This document shows positions 44,174 to 52,246 of a DNA stretch of 64,000 bases, one piece after another (position 1 is the first letter of the stretch; each line of letters begins with the position of its first letter). The notes under the pieces were generated by a model that saw only the letters and a program-made list of their open reading frames with translations, did not search any database and was not told where the DNA came from. Source of the stretch: Streptomyces triticagri (GTDB lineage Bacteria; Actinomycetota; Actinomycetes; Streptomycetales; Streptomycetaceae); contig NZ_QUAK01000005.1 of NCBI RefSeq assembly GCF_003429565.1, positions 1-64,000 of the forward strand, in the 5' to 3' direction. The position numbers and the translations under genes were made by a program.

Positions 44174-44662
44174 GGGCGCATGTCCCTGCGGGACAGGCAG
44201 CATGATGCGCGGGCCCGGCACCTACACCGCGCCCGCTCCGGGGACAGCCCGGATTCAGCCCTGCTCAGGCCCGGCCTCAGGCACCGGGACGACTCAGCCC
44301 GACCCTCGGGCTCGGGCCGGGGCTGTACGCGGATCCAGCCGACCGGAGCACCCTGTCACCCGCCCACCTCAGGGACCGCCCGGAGCCCGATCCGGCCAGG
44401 CAGCACGGCTGGTGCAACGTGCCAGAACCACTCGACCGGACACCACCCCGGCCGACACCGCCCATCATCCAGGCGACCGGAACACCCCTGGCACCCGCCC
44501 GTCCCCAAGCCCGATCCGGCCAGGCAGCAAGGCCGGCGGGACGCGCCCAGCCGACTCGGTCGGACGCCGGCGAGGTTGGGGCCGGCCCCCGAGCGGGGTG
44601 CTGATGAGCCGGACCGGGCCGGAGGGCGAAGTTCCGGGGCAGGCCGTGCCGGCGCTCGCAGG
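44174..44662. other. 489-bp intergenic region containing a duplicated segment
   Basis: Between the CGNR regulator and the phosphatase-like gene, whose stops converge on it. No reading frame resembles a protein. It carries a duplicated block: AGCCCGATCCGGCCAGGCAG plus CA at 44384-44405 recurs at 44508-44529 (22 bp exact), and the preceding ACCGGAxCACCC...CACCCGCCC words also recur (about 44341-44371 and 44475-44500). The copies are 124 bp apart. No transposase end or tRNA is seen. Confidence 0.6.
44384..44529. repeat. 22-bp exact direct repeat in a longer imperfect duplication
   Basis: Exact copies at 44384-44405 and 44508-44529. Similar flanks extend the duplication to roughly 50-60 bp per copy. 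No inverted-repeat ends are seen, so local duplication is more likely than a mobile element. Confidence 0.75.
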
Positions 44663-45235
44663 TCAGCCCGCGTCGAGTCGTAGGCTCCAGCGGCCCGCCT
44701 GGCCCGTGAGGCTCACGGTGGAGAGAGGGCGGACGTCGATGTTCCAGTACGTCGCGGGCGGTGCCTTCAGGGCGTAGACCAGGGCCGCGCGGACCACGCC
44801 CGGTTCGGCGACCGCGACGATACGGCTGCCGTCGTCCATGGGGCGGGTGTCCAGCCACCGGCCGACGCGCGAGATGAACGCGAGCAGCGACTCGCCGCCG
44901 TGCGGCGCGGATCGCGGGTTGCTCAGCCAGGCGTCGACCGAGGCCGGGTCGCGAGCGGTCACGTCGGCCAGGGTGTAGCCGCGCCAGTGCCCCATGTCGC
45001 AGTCGCGCAGCGCGGGCTGGGCCAGCGGCGCAAAGCCGAGGGCGTCGCCGGTGGCCCTGCTGCGCGCGGACGGCGAGCAGTAGCGCAGCTCGGCGGCCCC
45101 GAGCGGGACGAGGGCATGCGCGGCGAGCTGCACTTCGTGCCAGCCGGCCTGATCGAGCGGCCGGTCGTCGTCGAAGCGCTCCGCAAGCAGCGAGGAGCTG
45201 CGGGCGGCGGCTATGAGCGTGACCCGAACGTGCAT
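44663..45235 (-). CDS. Histidine-phosphatase-fold protein lacking catalytic histidines
   Basis: 190 residues from the ATG at 45235. The layout is that of CobC/phosphoglycerate-mutase proteins: DRPLDQAGWHEVQLAAHAL, ELRYCSPSARSRATGDAL, LRDCDMGHWRGYTLADV, GGESLLAFISRVGRWLD. But the N-terminal RHGE motif is replaced by IAAARSSSLLAERF and the second catalytic His (usually SHGGVIR) by AEPGVVRA. With both His gone it should not form the phosphohistidine intermediate, so it is a pseudo-enzyme or binding protein, or works by another mechanism. The Arg of SPSARSRAT is kept. Related Streptomyces proteins share this loss as far as I recall. Confidence 0.75.
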   Translation of the reverse strand: MHVRVTLIAAARSSSLLAERFDDDRPLDQAGWHEVQLAAHALVPLGAAELRYCSPSARSRATGDALGFAPLAQPALRDCDMGHWRGYTLADVTARDPASVDAWLSNPRSAPHGGESLLAFISRVGRWLDTRPMDDGSRIVAVAEPGVVRAALVYALKAPPATYWNIDVRPLSTVSLTGQAGRWSLRLDAG

Positions 45236-45331
45236 GCGGTGATCGTGGAGGCACACGCTCCGGTGGTCAAGAGGCCGCCGCCGGCACGGGGTGCCGAGGT
45301 CCGGGCATATCGGATCAGTCCTGCGCGGTGG

Positions 45332-45748
45332 TCACTCGAAGAAGAGCGCCATCCAGTTGTCCGGCCTGGCCAGCGGCTCGAAGCCGACCTTCGCGTACAC
45401 CCCGTGCGCGTCCTCGGTGGCGAGCAGGATCCGGCGTATCCCGTGCGGCCGCAGCTCCTCGCGGACCGCCGTGGCCAGGGCCGTGCCGAGCCCGGTGCCG
45501 CGGGTGGCGGGGGCCACGTACACATCGCAGAGCCAGGCGAAGGTCGCGCGGTCGGTGACCACGCGCGCGTAGCCGAGCTGCTCGCCGGTGGCCCTGTCGT
45601 ACGCGCCGAAGTTCAGGGAACTCGCGATGGCGCTGTCCTGCTTCGCACGGCTCCGGCCGAGTGCCCAGTAGGCGTCGGTGGAGAGCCAGTGGTGGATGCG
45701 CGCCGCATCGAGGCGGGCCGGGTCGGTGGAGATCTCGTACTCGCTCAT
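45332..45748 (-). CDS. GNAT family N-acetyltransferase
   Basis: 138 residues from the ATG at 45748. The acetyl-CoA loop is ATRGTGLGTALATAVREEL (RGTGLG), preceded by TFAWLCDVYVAP and followed by GIRRILLATEDAHGVYAKVGFEPL. The N-terminal TDPARLDAARIHHWLSTDAYWALGR is the signature of a small GNAT subgroup found across actinobacteria. The substrate is unknown. It is separated by 70 bp from the MocR gene upstream, on the same strand. Confidence 0.88.
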   Translation of the reverse strand: MSEYEISTDPARLDAARIHHWLSTDAYWALGRSRAKQDSAIASSLNFGAYDRATGEQLGYARVVTDRATFAWLCDVYVAPATRGTGLGTALATAVREELRPHGIRRILLATEDAHGVYAKVGFEPLARPDNWMALFFE

Positions 45749-45818
45749 GCGGCGAAGGCTTGCAGGCCACGATCCGCGCGCGCCACTGGGTTCCGCACCG
45801 TGGGCCACCCCACGAGCG

Positions 45819-47255
45819 TCACCGCAGCGTCTGTTCGCAGGCCGCCGCGAGCCGCCGTACGCCTTCGCCGATCTCCGCCACCGAGCCGAGGAAGGCGAAG
45901 CTCAGGCGCACATGCCCGGCCGTCGGTTCCGCGCAGAAATACGGGCGCCCCGGTGTGATCGCGACACCGGCGCGGAGTGCTGCGGAGACCAGAGCGGCCT
46001 CGTCCGCGCCGTCCGGCAGCCGTGCCCAGAGATGAAAGCCGCCGGACGGCACATGGGTGGGGGCGAGCGCCGGCAGATCCCTGAGCAGCGCGGTGACCAT
46101 GGTGTCCCGCCGCTGCCGCAGCTCTCCCGCCACCGTGCGCAGATGCCGGTCCCAGGCGGGGGATCCGACGAGCTCCACCGCCGCCTCCTGCAGCGGCCGC
46201 GGCACGAAGAACTGCTCGACGATGTGGATCGCGCGAAGACGTTCCAGCACGGGCCCGCGGGCCACCAGGGCGCACACCCGGAAACTGGGCGAGGTGGCCT
46301 TGGTGAGGGAGCAGACGTGCACCACCACTCCGTCGGGGTCCTCCGAGATGAGCGGTGGCGGCAGCTCGCCCGCGTCGTCATGGGCGAGCCGCCGTACGAA
46401 GTCGTCCTCGATCACGAAGGCGCCGGCCGCCCGCGCGATCCGGACGACCGCACGGCGCCGGTCGGCCGCGAGCACGGCGCCGGTCGGGTTCTGGAACAGC
46501 GGCTGGCAGACGAAAACCCGCGCCCCGGTGGCCCGGAAGGCGGATTCGAGCAGTTCGGGGCGTACGCCGTCGGTGTCCACCGGCACGGGCACCGGCCGCA
46601 GCCCGGCGGCCCGCGCGATCGCCAGCATCCCGGGGTACGTCGGCGATTCGACGAGCACATGGGCACCGGGCGGAGCGAGGGCGCGCAGCGCGGTGGTGAG
46701 GGCCGACTGGCCGCCCGCCGTGATCAGCACCTCGGCCGCGGTGACGGCCCCTCCGCAGCCGCGCGCGAACCATTCGCGCAGCTCCGGGACACCGTCGGTG
46801 GGCGGGCGCCCCCAGGCGCCGGGCCGGCGGCCGGCGCGGGCCAGCGCGGTGGCCATGGCGCGCTCGGGCTGCAGCACGGGATGCAGATAGCCGCCGTTGA
46901 ACTCGATGACCCCGGCGGGCTGCGCGGCCAGATTGACCATGACTCCGGTGGCGTCGACGGACCGCGGCATCAGGTCGTTGCTGGAGTCGGCGCTCAGCGC
47001 CAGCTCCTGCCAGGAGGTGTCCCCGGCCGGATCCGCGGCGGCTCGCGGCTCGGCGCGGAAGGCGCCGGCGCCGGGCCGGGTGACGACGAGCCCCTCGGCG
47101 ACCAGCTGCGCGAGGGCACGCGACACGGTGACCGGACTGACCCGATACGTCTCCACGAGGGCCCTGCTGGACGGCAGCTTCCCACCCGGTGAGTAGCGGT
47201 TCACCTCCGTCCGCAGGATCTGCGCCAGTTGGGCCACACTGCTACTCTCGTGCAT
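45819..47255 (-). CDS. MocR-type GntR/aminotransferase transcriptional regulator
   Basis: 478 residues from the ATG at 47255. The winged helix (about 7-70) reads SRALVETYRVSPVTVSRALAQLVAEGLVVTRPGAGAF. The fold-type I PLP domain (about 115-478) contains LITAGGQSALTTALRAL, VESPTYPGML, CQPLFQNPTGAV, VIEDDF and the PLP-Lys in SLTKATSPSFRVCALV. MocR proteins use PLP chemistry to sense amines or PLP itself. The start codon overlaps that of the divergent DMT transporter, and a 14-bp palindrome at 47265-47278 lies 10 bp upstream. A -10-like TATCCT 8 nt before the ATG suggests a leaderless transcript. Confidence 0.92.
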   Translation of the reverse strand: MHESSSVAQLAQILRTEVNRYSPGGKLPSSRALVETYRVSPVTVSRALAQLVAEGLVVTRPGAGAFRAEPRAAADPAGDTSWQELALSADSSNDLMPRSVDATGVMVNLAAQPAGVIEFNGGYLHPVLQPERAMATALARAGRRPGAWGRPPTDGVPELREWFARGCGGAVTAAEVLITAGGQSALTTALRALAPPGAHVLVESPTYPGMLAIARAAGLRPVPVPVDTDGVRPELLESAFRATGARVFVCQPLFQNPTGAVLAADRRRAVVRIARAAGAFVIEDDFVRRLAHDDAGELPPPLISEDPDGVVVHVCSLTKATSPSFRVCALVARGPVLERLRAIHIVEQFFVPRPLQEAAVELVGSPAWDRHLRTVAGELRQRRDTMVTALLRDLPALAPTHVPSGGFHLWARLPDGADEAALVSAALRAGVAITPGRPYFCAEPTAGHVRLSFAFLGSVAEIGEGVRRLAAACEQTLR

Positions 47256-48207
47256 GACAGCAGAGGATAGCGCTATCCAGACCAGGTCGATAGCGGTGAC
47301 GGACGATCCCCCCGTGGCGGCCGCCCTGAGCCCCGACCCCCGCCGACCGACCCCACGGGCGGCCACCGTCCAGGCCGCACTCGGTGTCACCGCCTTCTCG
47401 CTGACCTTCCCCGCCACGGCCTGGGGCCTCGAAGGCTTCGGTCCCTGGTCCCTGGTGACCGTGCGCAGTGTGCTCGCCGCTGTGATCGCGGGTGCCTGTC
47501 TGCTCGCCCTGCGCGTCCCGCTGCCCTCGCGGGCCCACTGGGGCGGCCTCGCGGTGGTCGCGGCCGGCGTCGTACTCGGCTTCCCCATGCTGACCACCCT
47601 GGCCCTGGAGACCTCGACGACCTCCCATGCCGCGGTCGTGGTGGGGCTGCTGCCGCTGACCACCGCGGTGTTCTCCTCGCTGCGGACCGGCGCCCGGCCC
47701 TCGCGGGTCTTCTGGGGCGCCGCGCTGGCCGGCGCGGCCGTGGTGATCGCCTTCACGGTCGGGCAGAGCGGCGGTGCACTCACCACGGCGGATCTGTATC
47801 TGTTCGCGGCACTGCTGATCTGCGCGGCCGGGTACACGGAGGGCGGGCGCCTGGCGCGTGTGATGCCGGGGTGGCAGGTCATCGGCTGGGCGCTGGTCGG
47901 CTGTCTGCCGCTGGTGGTGCCCGGGGCGGTGGTGGCACTCGCCTTCGAGCCGGTGCAGCTGACCGCGCACAGTGTGACCGGGCTGCTCTGGGTCGCCGCC
48001 GGCTCCCAGTTCCTCGGCCTGGTCGTCTGGTACCGGGGGATGGCGACGATCGGGGTGCCACGGGCCAGCCAGCTGCAGCTGGCGCAGCCGCTGCTCACGC
48101 TGGTCTGGTCGGTGCTGCTGCTCGGTGAGGACCTGGGCGCCGCGGCTCCGCTGACCGCACTCGCCGTCCTGGTGTGCATCGCGGTGACGCAGCGGTCGCG
48201 CGGTTGA
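47254..48207 (+). CDS. DMT-superfamily (EamA) transporter
   Basis: 317 residues if it starts at the ATG at 47254, whose bases overlap the divergent MocR start codon; a GTG at 47296 (VTDDPPVAAAL) is an alternative lying beyond the palindrome. About ten hydrophobic helices in two EamA repeats, e.g. FPATAWGLEGFGPWSLVTVRSVLAAVIAG and the second-half ASQLQLAQPLLTLVWSVLLLGEDLG. The family exports amino acids, amines or metabolites. Its pairing with a MocR regulator is common and suggests the exporter's substrate is sensed through PLP chemistry. Confidence 0.88.
   Translation: MTAEDSAIQTRSIAVTDDPPVAAALSPDPRRPTPRAATVQAALGVTAFSLTFPATAWGLEGFGPWSLVTVRSVLAAVIAGACLLALRVPLPSRAHWGGLAVVAAGVVLGFPMLTTLALETSTTSHAAVVVGLLPLTTAVFSSLRTGARPSRVFWGAALAGAAVVIAFTVGQSGGALTTADLYLFAALLICAAGYTEGGRLARVMPGWQVIGWALVGCLPLVVPGAVVALAFEPVQLTAHSVTGLLWVAAGSQFLGLVVWYRGMATIGVPRASQLQLAQPLLTLVWSVLLLGEDLGAAAPLTALAVLVCIAVTQRSRG
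47265..47278. promoter_or_regulatory. Palindromic operator between MocR and DMT genes
   Basis: GGATAGCGCTATCC is a perfect 14-bp palindrome. A further half-site GATAGCG lies at 47289-47295. The palindrome lies inside the first codons of the DMT gene if that starts at 47254, and upstream of MocR. It is the obvious MocR binding site, probably autoregulatory. Confidence 0.75.
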
Positions 48208-48339
48208 GGGTCGCCGAAGGGGTATGACGGAGGCGTACGGGGAGCCGTTCGGGGCCTGTTCCGCCGGGTCCCGGTGGGCGTCCCGGCCGTAGAATTGCGG
48301 CACGTACCGCTCCCCGTTCGAACGAGGAGGTCACGTCCC

Positions 48340-48525
48340 ATGGAAGCAGCAGTGGGCGACCGGCTCCTGGTGCACGGCCGCACCGTCGGACAGCACGACC
48401 GGATCGCCGAGGTCGTCGAAGTGCTCGGCGACGACGGCACTCCCCCGTACCGGGTCCGCTTCGAGGACGGCCATGAATCGGTGATGTCCCCGGGGCCGGA
48501 CACCGTCGTCAGGCATCCCGAGTAG
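48340..48525 (+). CDS. DUF1918 small protein
   Basis: 61 residues from the ATG at 48340 (GAGGAGG 10 nt upstream). The sequence MEAAVGDRLLVHGRTVGQHDRIAEVVEVLGDDGTPPYRVRFEDGHESVMSPGPDTVV fits DUF1918, an SH3-like small barrel frequent in actinobacteria. Role unknown; nucleic-acid or protein binding is only a guess from the fold. Confidence 0.88.
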   Translation: MEAAVGDRLLVHGRTVGQHDRIAEVVEVLGDDGTPPYRVRFEDGHESVMSPGPDTVVRHPE

Positions 48526-48604
48526 CTCCGGCAGGAGCCCCGCCGGATCAGTCGGTCCCGGCGGCCCGGGCGCTGTCCGGGCCGCCGGGCCGAGCCGGTA
48601 CCGG

Positions 48605-49852
48605 TCAGCGCGGCGGGCGCACCGGCCTGAGGTAGTGGTCCCGTACGACCCGGGCCATCGCATCCGTCGGGTCCTGGGCGATCTCCGTGCCGGAGAAGTA
48701 CGCATGCCCGCGCACTTCGGGGAAGTCCTTGGCCAGGGTGAGGTGCCGGGACAGTTCGGCCGGGTCCTGCCAGGGCTCGGGCTGCTCGGGATCGCCGGCC
48801 TTGTAGAGCGCCTCGCCGACGACCAGCTGGACGCCGGTGCCCCGTACGGTCTCGGCCCACCAGGGCAGCAGCTTGGCGTAGTCGGCCGCCTCGAAGCCGA
48901 TGTTCCAGTACAGCTGGGGCGCGATGTAGTCGATCCAGCCGTTGCGGATCCACTGGCGGGTGTCGGCGTGCAGGTCGTCGTAGGTCTGCACGCCGGCGGT
49001 GGTGTCCGAGCCCTCCGGGTCGGTGGCCTTGTTGCGCCAGACGCCGAACGGGCTGATGCCGAAGCGCACACCCGGGCGCTCGCGCCGGATCCGTTCGGAC
49101 ATCTCGCACACCAGCCGGTCCGTGTTGTCCCGGCGCCAGGCGGCCTTGTCGGGGAAGCCCGCGCCGTAGCGCCGGTACGTGGCGTCGTCGTCGAAGACCT
49201 CGCCCTCGACGGGATACGGGTAGAAGTAGTCGTCCCAATGCACCGCGTCGATCGGGTAGCGCCGCACCGCGTCGAGCATCGCGTCCTGGACGAAGCGGCG
49301 GACCGCCGGGATCCCCGGGTCGTAGTAGAGCTTCCCGCCGTACGGCAGCACCCAGTCGGGGTGCACGCGGGCGGGGTGGTCGGGTGCGAGCTTGCCCGGA
49401 TCGGTGTGAAGGGCGACACGGTACGGGTTGAACCAGGCGTGCAGTTCGAGTCCGCGCCGGTGGGCCTCCTCGACGGCGGTGCCGAGCGGGTCCCAGCCCG
49501 GGTCGCGGCCCTGCGTGCCGGTGAGCACATCGGACCAGGGCTCGTACGGCGAGGACCACAGGGCGTCCGCGGTCGGGCGGACCTGGAGGATCACCGCGTT
49601 GAGCCGGCGGTCCACCGCGGTGTCCAGGAAGCCCGTGAGCTCTGCCCGCTGCTGTTCGGCGCTCTGCCCCGGCGCCGTCGGCCAGTCCCGGTTGTCGACA
49701 CTCGCCAGCCACATCCCGCGGAACTCCGAGTGGCCGGTCGCCGGGCCCGGGACCTGCGGCCGGCGGGCCCCCGCGGCCGCGTCTCCGGCCGTCGCGATCC
49801 CGGTCAGCGCGGCCGCCGCGGCGACCGTGAAGCCCCTGCGCGTCATACGCAC
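48605..49852 (-). CDS. Secreted GHL10/DUF187-type glycoside hydrolase-like protein
   Basis: 415 residues from a GTG at 49852, favoured because AAGGGGG ends 8 nt upstream; an ATG at 49846 is the alternative. The signal sequence MTRRGFTVAAAAALTGIATA has a twin-arginine motif (RRGFTV). The GHL10 barrel shows HSEFRGMWLASVDNRDWP, LNAVILQVRPTADALWSSPYEPWSDVLTG, LELHAWFNPYRVA, IDAVHWDDYFYPYP and YIAPQLYWNIGFEAADYAKLLPWWAE. The family is related to YngK and acts on cell-wall or polysaccharide substrates. The precise linkage is unknown. Confidence 0.88.
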   Translation of the reverse strand: MRMTRRGFTVAAAAALTGIATAGDAAAGARRPQVPGPATGHSEFRGMWLASVDNRDWPTAPGQSAEQQRAELTGFLDTAVDRRLNAVILQVRPTADALWSSPYEPWSDVLTGTQGRDPGWDPLGTAVEEAHRRGLELHAWFNPYRVALHTDPGKLAPDHPARVHPDWVLPYGGKLYYDPGIPAVRRFVQDAMLDAVRRYPIDAVHWDDYFYPYPVEGEVFDDDATYRRYGAGFPDKAAWRRDNTDRLVCEMSERIRRERPGVRFGISPFGVWRNKATDPEGSDTTAGVQTYDDLHADTRQWIRNGWIDYIAPQLYWNIGFEAADYAKLLPWWAETVRGTGVQLVVGEALYKAGDPEQPEPWQDPAELSRHLTLAKDFPEVRGHAYFSGTEIAQDPTDAMARVVRDHYLRPVRPPR

Positions 49853-50087
49853 CGAATGCACCCCCTTGCAACTTTTGCTCAGTAGTGGTCCCGCACAGGA
49901 TGCCCGCCCCAGTCACCGGATGCACAGAACCTCGGAGTACCGTCGTGGGCTCGAGGGTGCGAGGGACGTCCCGTACGCACCCCGAGCAAGCGGTCCCGAC
50001 CGGACCGAGGGCGGGAGACCAGCTCCGCAGGACGGGCGCCGCAGCCTTGAGCAACCGGTCGGCCCGAAGACCAGCGAGAGGCACGAG

Positions 50088-50960
50088 GTGACGGACCCCA
50101 TGGGGGATATTGCACGCGTCGGCGTAGTCGGATGCGGCCAGATGGGGGCGGGGATCGCGGAGGTCTGCGCCCGCGCAGGACTGGACGTCAAGGTCGCCGA
50201 AACCACCGGTGAGGCCCTCGAGTTCGGCCGCACCCGGCTGCTCAGCTCCCTGACCAAGGCGGCCGAGCGCGGCAAGATCTCCGAGGAGGAGCGGGAGGCC
50301 ACGCAGTCGCGGCTGAGCTTCACCACCGACCTGGGCGAGTTCGCCGACCGCGATCTGGTGATAGAGGCGGTGGTGGAGAACGAGGCGGTGAAGACCGAGA
50401 TCTTCCAGGTCCTCGACCACGTGGTGACCCGCCCGGACGCGATTCTCGCGTCCAACACGTCGTCCATCCCGCTGGTGAAGCTGGCCGTCGCGACCTCGCG
50501 CCCGGACCATGTCATCGGCATCCACTTCTTCAACCCGGCCCCCGTGCAGCAGCTCGTCGAGCTGATCCCGGCGCTGACCACGTCGGAGGGCACCATCAGC
50601 CGGGCCGAGGCCGTGGTCGAGAAGGTGCTCGGCAAGCACGCGATCCGCGCCCAGGACCGCTCGGGCTTCGTGGTCAACGCGCTGCTCATCCCGTATCTGC
50701 TCTCCGCGATCCGGATGTTCGAGTCGGGCATCGCGAGCCGCGAGGACATCGACAACGGCATGGAGATGGGCTGCGCCCACCCGATGGGCCCGCTGAAGCT
50801 GGCCGATCTCATCGGTCTGGACACCGTCCACTCGGTCGCCGACTCGATGTACGCCGAGTACAAGGAGCCGCTGTACGCCGCTCCCCCGCTGCTGCAGCGC
50901 ATGGTGGACGCCGGACGGCTCGGCCGGAAGACCGGCTCGGGCTTCTACACGTACTCCTGA
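50088..50960 (+). CDS. 3-hydroxybutyryl-CoA dehydrogenase
   Basis: 290 residues from a GTG at 50088 with GAGAGG 5 nt upstream (an ATG at 50100 also fits). The Rossmann nucleotide loop VGVVGCGQMGAGIAEVCARAG is at the N-terminus. The catalytic His is in HVIGIHFFNPAPVQQLVELI with the Ser/Asn of ASNTSSIP, and the C-terminal domain has DRSGFVVNALLIPYLLSAIRMFESG and MGPLKLADLIGLD. It interconverts acetoacetyl-CoA and 3-hydroxybutyryl-CoA with NAD(P), for butyrate-type metabolism or ethylmalonyl-CoA precursor supply to polyketides. The 225-bp divergent gap to the glycosidase must hold its promoter. Confidence 0.92.
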   Translation: MTDPMGDIARVGVVGCGQMGAGIAEVCARAGLDVKVAETTGEALEFGRTRLLSSLTKAAERGKISEEEREATQSRLSFTTDLGEFADRDLVIEAVVENEAVKTEIFQVLDHVVTRPDAILASNTSSIPLVKLAVATSRPDHVIGIHFFNPAPVQQLVELIPALTTSEGTISRAEAVVEKVLGKHAIRAQDRSGFVVNALLIPYLLSAIRMFESGIASREDIDNGMEMGCAHPMGPLKLADLIGLDTVHSVADSMYAEYKEPLYAAPPLLQRMVDAGRLGRKTGSGFYTYS

Positions 50961-51002
50961 CCCGCACGAACGGCATCCGGCCGGCTCGCTCCGGTCGAAC
51001 GC

Positions 51003-51037
51003 AGGGGCCGTCACCCGGACTTCGGGTGACGGCCCCT
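51003..51037 (+). terminator. Hairpin terminator after 3-hydroxybutyryl-CoA dehydrogenase
   Basis: Perfect 15-bp arms (51003-51017 and 51023-51037) around a 5-nt GACTT loop, 43 bp downstream of the stop codon. CTCTG follows, with no long T-run, as is usual in Streptomyces. Confidence 0.8.
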
Positions 51038-51332
51038 CTGCGTACCGGGAGCCTCGGGCGCCCCGCTGTTTTCAGCCACGCAGGGTAGCGAGGCTCGGAG
51101 CGTGAATCGGCCACGCTCCGTATCGTTCCGGCCAGGAACACGCCCTCCGACGGCCCTCGCGGCCCTCGGGCGCGCGCCCGGCTCCCCCGGTTCGCACGGT
51201 GTGTGCACCGCGGTACACGCATATGCCCCGCGCACACACTTCCGCCGCATCCACCAGCCGAGTTGACTGTGCGTGCGCCAGCGACCCGGCTGTGCGCACG
51301 GCAGCCGGCACCGACCGGAGAGGAGCACGCCC
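51038..51332. other. Intergenic region
   Basis: 295 bp between the terminator and the small membrane protein at 51333. TTGACT occurs at about 51263, but no matching -10 lies at 16-18 bp. Short GTGTGTGCACCGCGGTACACGC-like inverted words around 51198-51218 can pair. No gene seen. Confidence 0.35.
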
Positions 51333-51590
51333 GTGACCGCCGACCCGGAGCATCCCGTGGCCCCGGAAGAACACGCAGAGTTGCGCCGGAGCCTCGATGT
51401 GGGACTCACCCGCGTCGAAGGACACCTCGCACTGCTCACTCAGCGCGACGACCGGAGCGCCAAGGATCTGGAGGAACTGAGCGCCCGGGTCGCCGCCCTG
51501 GAGCGAACTCGCTGGCCGCTGCCCGCACTTGCGGTGCTCGCCGCGCTCGGCGCGCTGGTGGTGGCGGTGTGGCAGGCCGTGGGCCACTGA
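51333..51590 (+). CDS. Small tail-anchored coiled-coil membrane protein
   Basis: 85 residues from a GTG at 51333 (GGAGAGGAG about 7 nt upstream). An acidic N-terminus (VTADPEHPVAPEEHAELRR) is followed by a heptad-like helix (about 17-52, LDVGLTRVEGHLALLTQRDDRSAKDLEELSARVAALE) and one C-terminal transmembrane segment (WPLPALAVLAALGALVVAVW). It should be anchored in the membrane by its tail with the coiled coil in the cytoplasm. Function unknown; small tail-anchored coils of this kind recur in actinobacteria. Confidence 0.75.
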   Translation: MTADPEHPVAPEEHAELRRSLDVGLTRVEGHLALLTQRDDRSAKDLEELSARVAALERTRWPLPALAVLAALGALVVAVWQAVGH

Positions 51591-51662
51591 CACCCCGACC
51601 CGCACACCGCCGGCCCCACGCGGGGCAACGCGAGGGGCAACTCGCCCTCGGGGAGACGCCCC

Positions 51663-52193
51663 CTAACCGAGCCGCAGATGGTGCAGGAGCAGCAGCGCCG
51701 CCGCCATGTTGGCGGCCGGGACCTCACCGCGGGCGATCATGTCGGGCACCAGCTTGAGCGACACCCACTCGCGGCGGGAGGACTCGAAGTCGTCCTCGGG
51801 GTGCCCGATGTAGGTGCCCTCCTCCGACCAGTAGATGTGGTGGCGTGCGTCGGTGAGCCCGTTGGAGGGTTCGACGCTCATCAGATGTCTGAGCGGTCCC
51901 GGTCGCCAGCCGGTCTCCTCCTCCAGCTCGCGGGCCGCCGCGACGTCGATGCCCTCGCCGTCCTCGACGACGCCGGCCGCCAGCTCCCAGCCCCAGCTGT
52001 CGGTGATGAACCGGTGCCGCCAGAGCAGCAGCACCTCGTTCGCCGGATTCACCACCGTCGCCACCGCGACCGGGCGCAGGCGTATCACGAAGTGGTCGAG
52101 ATGCCGTCCGTCGGGCAGCTCCACATCGGCGAGATTGACCTGGAACCAACGGTTCCCGTACACAGTCTGTTCGTCTCGTGTCGTCCACTGCAC
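51663..52193 (-). CDS. NUDIX hydrolase
   Basis: 176 residues from a GTG at 52193 (GCAGG close upstream; other GTG codons lie further out). The Nudix box GVVEDGEGIDVAAARELEEETGW matches GX5EX7REUXEEXGU exactly. The N-terminal VNLADVELPDGRHLDHFVIRLRPVAV is typical of ADP-ribose pyrophosphatase-like members, which cleave nucleoside-diphosphate-X compounds. It lies 53 bp after the TPR regulator gene on the same strand, an arrangement I recall as common in Streptomyces, and is probably cotranscribed with it. Confidence 0.9.
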   Translation of the reverse strand: MQWTTRDEQTVYGNRWFQVNLADVELPDGRHLDHFVIRLRPVAVATVVNPANEVLLLWRHRFITDSWGWELAAGVVEDGEGIDVAAARELEEETGWRPGPLRHLMSVEPSNGLTDARHHIYWSEEGTYIGHPEDDFESSRREWVSLKLVPDMIARGEVPAANMAAALLLLHHLRLG

Positions 52194-52246
52194 GGTCCTG
52201 CCCACCTTCCGCCGGGATAGGGGCAATATCCCAGCCGGAGAGCGGT

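Noticed and set aside
45782-45800. GCCACTGGG resembling part of a cobalamin riboswitch
   Set aside because: It stands alone without the B12-box or flanking helices and is next to a GNAT gene with no link to cobalamin.
45819-51014. A 1731-codon minus-strand frame spanning MocR, DMT and glycosidase genes
   Set aside because: Only its last 478 codons (from 47255) encode a recognisable protein. The upstream part is antisense or out-of-frame to the DMT, glycosidase and dehydrogenase genes.
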